Shown here one piece after another: positions 56,040 through 64,000 of a DNA stretch of 64,000 nt. This DNA comes from Serpula lacrymans var. lacrymans S7.9. Its lineage: Eukaryota; Basidiomycota; Agaricomycetes; Boletales; Serpulaceae. The DNA lies in assembly GCF_000218685.1 (NCBI RefSeq), contig NW_006763290.1, forward strand, positions 2,995,365-3,059,364, in the 5' to 3' direction. The translations under genes and the position numbers were made by a program. The notes under the pieces are model-generated. The model saw only the letters and a list, made by a program, of their open reading frames with translations. It did not search any database and was not told the DNA's origin. How positions within the stretch are numbered: position 1 is the stretch's first letter; each line of letters begins with the position of its first letter.

Positions 56040-56445
56040 GGTGAGATGGGGAATCGGCTTAGCTTGTGCACTAGACCCTTCCATGGACCTTGGTCCCTAG
56101 CTTGTTGGAAGTGGATGGAGGAGAAGTAGAGGATAAAAAGGAGCAGAGTAAAGATTCTTCGGAGAAGGATCAGAAAGGACTTAGAAAAGGACTGGTAAGA
56201 AAGCAAGGGAATCTAGTTGATATTCAAACTGCAGGAATGGAGTACAGGAGTTACAGCTTATATACTGTCGGGGGAGCAGGAGCTTGTAAGGAGTAACTTG
56301 TAATGTAGGTACGGAGTTCCATGTGGATAATTATCTAGCGAGAGGAGAATGTATGTGCAAGGAGTGTATTATAAGGTCTAACTACAGAGTCCACAAGGAA
56401 TACTAGAACATGTGAGGAGAATGTATGGCGGACTAGAAGTCCGGT
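56040..56445 (-). repeat. Repeat family X copy 4
   Basis: Shares gcttgtgcactagaccctt, ggaccttggtccct, actgcaggaatggagtacag and gtaaggagtaacttgtaatg with copies 1-3. It separates Gypsy-3 from the Helitron gene and truncates the latter. Confidence 0.65.
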
Positions 56446-56449
56446 GCAG

Positions 56450-59400
56450 GATAGGAAAGCTCTGTGTAGAGCGGATTGGCCATATGTAGTCTGGGTGTTA
56501 TTCAGCCGCAGCGTACTCACAAGATCCTTGCTAAACAATGCTTGATCTTGTACCAGTGTCAATTGACTGAAATCTCTGGTAAAAATTACATTAACCCCTC
56601 CAAAAGGTTTGTTTACACTTAGTGGATTCCATGCTTCAGCAGCGCTGATTCTATGGGAGATATCACTCAATAGATGAGCAGACACCATAGAGATCTTGTC
56701 TATGACAAGGTACTCAATATGTCGCCAAATGCCTTCTAAGTCTTCTTGTTTTGGTTTGTGAGCCGTCTTAGGCAGGAATGTCAGTGCATGGATAGTGTAG
56801 CCGTTGATCAAAACAGTGGCACAACCAGTTGGTACACTCATTATATCCTTGTCAAAAGGGTTTTTGCGCTTGAATAATTCCAAAATTGCGGAAATGAGGT
56901 GGCTCTTTCCAGATCCTCCTATACCGGCAACATGCAGAAGAAGTTGATTTGGGTTGTTGCGAAGGAAGTGTTCTCTGACAATGCGGAATGCTTGGTGCTG
57001 TTTGGTGTTGTTCATGATTCCTGTATCTGTTGCCACGTTTGTCAAGATATCTGCAGTCATAGTTTGTATGTGTGGTATTGATAGTTGTGAGCGAGGTGGG
57101 ATGGAACGAGGCCCAGCAATATCAACAACTTGGGTGGTCGGTTCAGCATCACAGCATTGACATTTACTGGGATGAGTATAGTCATCTGCAGAAGATGTAT
57201 CAGAGGTCGGTTGTTTCTGTCTTTTAATTTCTTTCCTCATTGTCGCTTGCATTGCCACTAATGATTTGTCGCTATCACTCATCATGGATGGATGAGGAAA
57301 GTTTGCGGTTTTGTTGGGCTCCCCAGAGGTGCCCAAAATTCTACACCGCTTCAAGGTGCACAATATCCCATTATTTTGGCTTTCCTCAGTGTATAAAGTG
57401 TCTTTGTTTGATTGGATCATAGTGTCATTTAAGTCCATTGCTTGCAGTGAAGGGTCATTTAACAATAACTGCCTGAGGCCCTCAATGTCATGTGAAGCCG
57501 TGTTATCCACTCCCAGAAAAATATCCAGTTGATTAGGGTCCGATCGACGCAAATGTGAGTACTGATCTCTTGCATCTGTACATTCATATTCAATGTTCAT
57601 ATTTGCTATGGTTGCTCTGTGGTGGGATGGGAAGTCGAACACTTTGAAAGCTTCTGTCCAAGTTGTCTCAGGAGACTTTAGATTGTTTGCATTTTTCCAG
57701 GGCTTGAAAAGTATTAACACATTGCATGCAACTACTCCTCCAGTTTGACAGTGTCATGATCTGGTCTAGGTAGCAGACATTCTAAGAGAACAGGTATGAA
57801 GGGTGTTTCCTTTTTTTGAACCATGTGTGTTTTATATTGGGGATGTGTTGCCAACAATCTTCCTCTGGAAGATGCAATTTTACCAGGTCGTTGTCTGTCC
57901 CTGTTCTCCAGCTGCCTATATTCATTGTGAGTGTCTAACTGTGCTATTCTCACAATTTCATATTTAATGAGGAACTTAAGGCTACATTCTATGTGGTCCC
58001 ACAAGGCCATGCTATCAAAATCCTCTTTGGGGCTGCGATAACAATAATCAAGTAAGTCACTACTCACAGATATCTTCTTGTTCTCCACATACATGCTAAC
58101 ACTTTCTGTCTGATTGGCAGACATTAATTCTCCAACATGCTTGGCACTGCCTTCTCCTAGCTCAGAATGAATGTATTGGTCAAAATTGGACCATTGCACC
58201 ATGCAAAATGTATGGCTCTTGCAGCAGTCACCTCCTCAAACAAGGTACAACATCACTTGTTGGTGTGACATTTCCTGATGAGCTATAATGGCATTCACAC
58301 TTTTCGTAAATAAACTTTGACTTTTTACACTTTGGAGTGGACAGTCACTTCCCGCATATTTAATTTCATTTTGGTGTATTGCGTAGCGTAATGCTTCCAG
58401 CCCAACATGTACCGGTAATGTGCTCTTTGTGATATAATCAGTGACATAGTAAAACAGGGCTTTGGCAGCTTCTCCAGACCCAATGCATTTTATGTCCATG
58501 TGACATTTCAATAAAACAGCATCACATCATTGAAGTTGTTGACACAAAGGTGCAGTCTTCTTAACATTATCACGTAAGTCTTGGCATCAAGTTCTGTGAA
58601 GGAGCGGGTTGAATTGTTGATACACATTTGACAATGCTGATCATCTCTTGGTTCACCAGGCCGGAGGTTTTTCCAACAAGTGTCAGTATGTTCATGCCAG
58701 TTACAAGTCACTGTCAATTCACTAATGAACTGTTGGAAATCATGCATAAAGCTTTCATCATTGTCACACAACAAGGGCGGGTCGGCCAATCTAGCATCAA
58801 TGTGATTGGAGGGACAGACAGGTTTTTGTATCAGACATTCTGCCGTTTCACTTTGTATGTCAGTGGTACCAGGTAGCTCGCTTTAAATAATTGACTCTAG
58901 CCAACAAAAAATGCGGGCATTGTAAACATTGTTGTCAAGCATGCAATCACGAAGACTCTGTGGATTCAGATTGCCCTGCAACCACACGAACATATGGAAA
59001 TGCAAGGTGCCTCTGCCCTGCGCTTCTACCATGCCATAGTACACATCATAGCCAAACAGCCCTGGTTCTTTGCTACCATGTTTCAAAACAACTTGCAGGA
59101 ATTGAGTCATGATTCAGTCAAAAAACTAAGCAGCTGCACCTGGATTCCTGGCCGCAAATACAGATCTCTGGTAGGTCATCATGTCCTTCCACTGCTCAGG
59201 GAGAATGTCACCCAGTAAATTTAGCAGAAAATGGTTTATGTCAGAAGGATTGATTGTCAGAAATAATGCAGGTGTGCCAAATTTCTTCATAAGAGCACAA
59301 ATCTTGTTCCACTGCACTAGTTTATAACCACTACTGCCCTTGACCTCCTTAGCCAGAAACTTCAAGTGATTCAGCAATTGGAGGGCCTGTTTCTGTTGCG

Positions 59401-60854
59401 CATTTGAAGGGACAGCATGCGGGTCTGTCTCCCATATAGTATCAAGTCAGTGAAAGCAGGAGCTTGCTCAGCAATTTGAGTGCCAATTGAGATATTTTCA
59501 GCGGCCTGCACATGGAAAGTGATATGTTTCATGATGTCATGACATTGTGCAATGTTCCAACAAATGTACACAAAGTCAGGATCACATTGGAAAAGTGCAC
59601 CATCCTGTAATAACAAATTGCAAACTTGCCACTCAAAAGAAATACGCTGATCAGGTCTTTGGTTTGACTCATGAAAGCCGCCTATACCCCATGGATCCAA
59701 GTGAGGGAAGAGGAAAGTCAGCATTGCAGGATAATAATCATCAAGCAAGTGCAAACCACTGTGTATTTCCACAAAATGTTTACCTAGACAAAATGAGCCA
59801 ATGCAGTAGCTTTCATAAGGTGATAACTAAGAGGAGAGTGATCACCAGTGGTGTAACCAACCACTTTGAGGAGAAAATCTTGATCAGCATCTTTATTGGC
59901 TTGCAAAAGAATGGCATCATGATGATCCGTATAATCAGCAGAGCCGGATGCACTTTGTCCATTGCAATCATCAGACAGGAAATTCAAACAAACCATTGCT
60001 GGAATAGCCTCTGCGCTGTTGCTATCATAAAGATCCACCAGGTTTTCTTCCAACAAGGAGACCCCAGATTCTCAATACCATAGATTATGTTGGACCAAAA
60101 AATTTATCATAGTGGAGACATTGTGTTTGCTACATAAAATGGGACTGATCTTAGCAATGTTTTTGTGAGCAAGGACTGTATTCTTGCCCACAAACACAGT
60201 ACAGACTGCTTTCTGAATATTATCAGTGGATGGAGGCAGCACACTGCGGAGGTGAACAGAGTCTTGAGGGATTACTGCCACATTACCTTGCACGTAGCAT
60301 TGGAACGTTGCATAGTTGACAGAGGAAAGTTTATCAGAAAATAGGTAGGAGTGCACAGTAGCATACACATGAGAAACCATGCTCTTGTCAAACAATGTGG
60401 CACAGTCAGGTGCAGAAAGGCGTTGATGACCATAATACTGGAAATTAGCCAGTGCATCCAATGGTTGCTTTGACTTTGCAACAAACAACAACGACAAGAT
60501 CCACAAAGGTTCAAATCTTCAAGTGTCCAGGGGTGAGTGAATGCCATTGACGTGCAAACTGGTGTTCCCATACAATGGAAGGTCACAGTCATCTGGTAAA
60601 AGATGCAAAGGCAGAACACTGTTGGTCAATAGAGAAAGGTTAACAGCAGACACATGTATAACATGGATGTTGAGTGGAGTACACCTATGCGCACAAACAG
60701 CACAAGTTTTGGGGATCACACCTTTGAGCGCAAAGTAACTTTGCCAATCATGAATTATCTGACACTTATGCTGAGTAGAAGCAAAAAAAGGAAATTTGCC
60801 CTCATGAGCATCACACTGACATGTATAGATATTGCGTTGTAGGCATGCAAACAA
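56450..60854 (-). pseudogene. Helitron Rep/helicase (RepHel) gene, decayed
   Basis: Minus-strand pieces in RepHel order across at least five frame changes. N-terminal part 60854-59784. Helitron-like N domain 59772-59126 (FPHLDPWGIGGF, FLTINPSDINH). Rep nuclease with HUH motif HFH at 58994-59002 (GRGTLHFHMFVWLQG). Two-tyrosine motif YYVTDYITK at 58425-58451. Pif1-type helicase from 57720: Walker A GIGGSGKSH (56901-56928), Walker B VIDKISMV (about 56685-56706, Lys where the family has Glu), then GGVNVIFTRDF with Arg for Gly. Motifs after this are gone: the frame runs into repeat X near 56450. Such proteins nick DNA and drive rolling-circle transposition. Helitron ends (5' TC, 3' CTRR with hairpin) were not identified. 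Confidence 0.88.
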
Positions 60855-61063
60855 TATTGACTTGCATCATTAGACAATATGTGAGGGGCACGTAGAATGG
60901 GAATATATATATGTGCACGTGCACACAATAAGACCTGGAATGTAAACACTAGGATACCAGAGCAAAAAGTAGAACAAACATGATCTTGAAGATAGCCAAG
61001 AAGCATAGGTTTTGTAGACCTACAAAAAATGGGGATTGAGTGTGCCATGGCCAGAGACTTAAG
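60855..61063. other. Spacer, no gene recognised
   Basis: Upstream of the Helitron gene; contains atatatatatg and no frame of note. Confidence 0.4.
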
Positions 61064-61230
61064 TGACAAATTATGACATTTGTTTATAGTATGAGAAAAC
61101 ATGCATTGGCCAGGGCTTGAACCTGGGACTCCAGCTTTCATGGTCTGGTGCTTTACCAACTAAGCTACCAAGGCGTACTTGGAAAGCATACTGATTGGTT
61201 GCATGCCCAGAAGGTCCAGAATCACTGTAC
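61064..61230 (-). repeat. tRNA-derived repeat (SINE-like), copy 2
   Basis: Reverse-oriented match to 41701-41866, about 90% by eye. tRNA-like core 61102-61174 with acceptor GCCTTGG/CCAATGC (6 of 7 pairs), intact A and B boxes and the same irregular anticodon arm (ccagaccatgaaagctgg). No target duplication was evident. Confidence 0.65.
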
Positions 61231-61697
61231 ACGAGTGCGGATCCCATTGTGTTGTGATATTAAGTTGGGAACAGGACAGGAATGGGAACTCACTGACTCA
61301 ATAACCTAATGAGCACAAAGGCACATGAAAAAAGCGACCAACAGGATACAAAGATACGGGAGGAAACTCATACCCTTCAAACAAGGAATGGAATATCAAC
61401 CACTCCTGCAAGTGTGCAGTGGAAATCTCTCCCTCCACAGCCACGTCTTGTTCGTGCTCAACAATTGAATAGATCATTAGATCACGACCACACAATCAGC
61501 TATATGGAGATATTGGGGTATTGTGCGGTGAACAGGATAACACAGAAGTGTATGTGACAGACAATGCGCACAGGAGGAAAGTGTCGGAAGAAAATTGAAA
61601 GAAAAGAAACAAACAAATGTAAACCGGATCACCGGCCCTGCATGAGTTGCAATGAGGAATTCAAGTATGCAAACCTGGTCTTGTTCGGGGCCAGGAA
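61231..61697. other. No gene recognised
   Basis: Short frames only. A plus frame from 61564 runs into repeat X copy 5 and is not credible as a gene. Confidence 0.4.
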
Positions 61698-61815
61698 TAA
61701 ACCTAATCATGTGAGGTCCAGATGTTTCTCTATGGAACCCATATCAGATGAGAAAGTGAGGCCGTGTGGCTCGTTCCAGCTGGTTGCCAGAACTCAAATT
61801 GGCGGTGTACCAATG
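61698..61815 (-). repeat. Repeat family X copy 5 (fragment)
   Basis: taatcatgtgaggtccagat, cccatatcagatgag and ccagctggttgccag match 13445-13560 in the same orientation. It keeps CG at sites where copy 1 has CA or TG. Confidence 0.65.
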
Positions 61816-62955
61816 GGTGGCGCTGCGGCACAGCGGCATGAAATTTGAGAAAATGGCATTTTTCTCTAAAACACCCGCAAACAGAGTTCCTGTATGGACT
61901 CGTAATATGAAGAATAATAATTTAGTTTATTTTTGAGACCAACATAGTTATTCTATTTACAAGCCAACTAAAATACTAAAATAATCAATCAGGTTGATGG
62001 AACTCAAGAGACTCTAGGAAACAATTATGTCCTTCTTGGGTATTTAGTTGAAATGTGCAGGAAACCTACAGGTTTTGTGCAGGCACAATCTGCTTGGAAC
62101 ATCTGCGGAAAAGTGCCGCACCAAAACTGCTATTAGAGCTCTGAGCATTTTTTTTGCTCCGCTAACGTCGGACTTGACTGCAGATGAATGTGCCGGAAAT
62201 GACCAGGTTTTTGCGACATTTTCATGATTCATACATAATCTTGGCTTTTTTGCTGTGTTATTCCTGGTACCATAGGTTACCAGGTCTCAGAACCAGCTAT
62301 CGACACTACTTTTGGCCCCAGTAATTCATACCAACCATCCGCACTTGGCACATGAGCACCATCTCTTTTCATCAAACTGCCACAGACATAGTACCACAGA
62401 CACAGATCTTTTTGTGCAGGAACAGTATGCGCCCCTCAACACCCATACTTCCCTTGCTTCCAATTAACACCAATGAACTTGAATGAAAATGAGTTGTCTT
62501 GAAAATACATAACCAATGCAATCAAACCATCCATCTTTCAGTGCCCCTTTGACAATTTGAGTGTCATGTTGCATTTTGAAGAAGAGTGTTGGCGAGGTCC
62601 TGTAGAAATCCTTGGTCGGTTTTTTGATTGAACCAATGACAATAACCATGCCTACTTTGAGTTGTATGGTGTGCATTACTTCATTACTTCAAAACTTGTA
62701 ATTTAAATATCATCATTATTCCAAATGTCTCGCACCTCAAGCCTTTGTACCACATTCTTACCATATGATATAAACAAATGATGGTATAACTTTCGCCACG
62801 GGGCCAGGAGTGCCCGGAGGGTGATGTTATTATAAGCTTTCCGTGGGAATTACAGTTGGGCGTATCCAAGTTTACTAACTTGCAGTACTAACACCATTCC
62901 CTCCTCATATACCATATTTATAATAGCATATCCCGCCCACCCATCTCTCTGATAC
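61816..62955. other. Upstream region of sed5; no other gene recognised
   Basis: Two short minus frames (62044-62232, 62464-62676) lack recognised domains. The last few hundred bases should hold the sed5 promoter; no TATA box is obvious close to the start codon. Confidence 0.45.
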
Positions 62956-64000
62956 ATGGGTATTCAAGACCGCACGGACGAGTTTCACACCTGTGTCGAA
63001 TCTATACGTCACAGATCTGCCTTTCCCCCACGCGGAGCAGAAGTGAAGCAGAGGCTGCTGCAAACGTATGAAAAGAGTCGAGCAAAGAGTGATTTTTCGC
63101 GTATGGCGGCGGCTATTGGGAAGGATATCAGTAGTACGACGATTAAGCTTGGGAAGTTGGCGCAATGTGAGTGATTAAAAGCTGATGTTACAGTGTTGAG
63201 ACTTACACGCCTACAGTGGCCAAGCGTAAAACTTTATTTGACGACCGGCCAGTGGAGATTAGCGTATGTTTCAGCTACTTTTTAATAGATAGGACTACAT
63301 ATTCACGTTGTCTTGCAGGAACTAACGTTCATCATCAAGCAAGATATTGCTGGTATCAACAAACAAATTGCAGTACTACAGGCATATATCAAGCAGAAGA
63401 ACACACCGGGGTCGCAGAAGTCGTCAGAAGGGAAGCAGCTAGATGAACATACTCACAATGTGGTCATGATGCTCCAAAACAAGCTCGCTGACACCAGTAT
63501 GAGCTTTAAAGACGTTCTTGAGTTACGAACACAAGTAAGCACTGTATGGACATTATCATGGAAGTGTCGCCAATTGAACACTATACACAGAACATGAAAG
63601 AAGCCAGGGACCGTACAGAAAAATTCATGCATACTACCTCTTCTGCTACCAACCATGCCCCGCCAAGTCAGTAGTTGTTATTCGCATCGTCCGTCCAGCC
63701 CCTGATTGTCACATCACAAGGCTCCCTGCTTTTTAATAACCAAGACCCAATGGGCGATGGTAGTCTAGGTCGTACGAATTCAAAGGGCAAAGGGCGAGCT
63801 CCGCGAAATGACGATGTCCTCGCACTCAACCATCTGTCCGCGGAAGAAGGATTTCACACCCAGACCAGAGGAGCATTTATGCAAATGCAACTCGCTGAGC
63901 AACAAGTGAACATTTTTTTTTCATTATTTTTCTCACCCTTTTGTCTGATCGTGGAATTAGGATAACTATATTCAATCGCGTTCTACGGCCATCGAATCTA
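62956..64000 (+). CDS. sed5: Sed5 (syntaxin-5) Golgi t-SNARE, 5' part
   Basis: Exons 62956-63166, 63217-63263, 63319-63534, 63591-63666, 63721-63905 and 63961 to the window edge. The five introns are 50-56 bp, GT-AG, with consistent phases. The N terminus MGIQDRTDEFHTCVESI carries the DRTxEF peptide that binds Sly1 in Sed5/syntaxin 5. Next come SRMAAAIGKDISSTTIKLGK, KRKTLFDDRPVEISELTFII, the Habc helices and LFNNQDPMGDG. The last visible residues are DNYIQSRSTAIES, just before the SNARE helix, so the SNARE motif and membrane anchor lie outside the window. Sed5 acts in ER-to-Golgi and intra-Golgi vesicle fusion. Intact as far as it goes. Confidence 0.93.

Noticed and set aside
61564..61848. 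94-codon Cys/Lys-rich plus frame with a CxxC-like pattern
   Set aside because: Runs straight through repeat X copy 5, has no relatives I recognise, and the Cys spacing fits no known finger.

Overview
This window looks like a piece of a basidiomycete (probably Agaricomycete) nuclear chromosome. The evidence is: two host genes with many phase-consistent 50-59 bp introns; a Kyakuja/Dileera/Zisupton (KDZ)-type transposase remnant; rolling-circle Helitron genes; chromodomain Ty3/gypsy elements; and several Copia elements. Only about 5 kb is ordinary host coding sequence. The rest is a nested transposon graveyard with one young gypsy and one young copia element. No bacterial operon, rRNA or CRISPR is present. 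Species cannot be named from the sequence alone.

Layout. 1-730: unrecognised coding fragment (-). 733-6800: near-intact Copia-1 (+), LTRs differing at 3 of 320 positions, gag-pol frame broken only by two TAG codons. 6801-9440: decayed Ty3/gypsy fragment (-). 9619-11744: Copia-2 (-), ending after integrase. 12031-15277: three solo LTRs of the main gypsy family (called GyA here), one nested in a second LTR-like repeat (family X). 15885-19887: 5'-truncated decayed GyA copy (+). 19888-31016: mostly AT-rich decayed DNA with another LTR family rich in CACGTG, solo LTRs, a MITE-like foldback element, a degenerate ~110 bp tandem array and an element with ~95 bp inverted ends holding a helicase pseudogene. 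31201-37031: unknown, KDZ and gypsy fragments and nested solo LTRs. 37524-41559: intact DENN-domain gene (-), ten coding exons. 41701-41866 and 61064-61230: two copies of a tRNA-derived repeat. 45150-48492: decayed Copia-3. 48493-49791: older GyA LTR, leader and start of gag (+). 49792-56036: nearly intact young chromovirus Gypsy-3 (-). 56450-60854: decayed Helitron RepHel gene (-). 62956-64000: 5' part of the Golgi syntaxin gene sed5 (+).

How parts relate. Gypsy-3 shows the features expected of a self-primed chromovirus: the predicted 5' end of its transcript is complementary over 10 nt to the site just after the 5' LTR. Older relatives carry the same sites with C-to-T changes at CpG, and most of the decay in the window follows that pattern. 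All three Copia elements carry a priming site matching the anticodon arm of initiator tRNA-Met. In Copia-2 and Copia-3 that site contains the gag start codon. The two host genes are compact islands: the DENN protein is a predicted Rab exchange factor and Sed5 a Golgi t-SNARE, both membrane-traffic proteins, but they lie over 20 kb apart and nothing suggests co-regulation.
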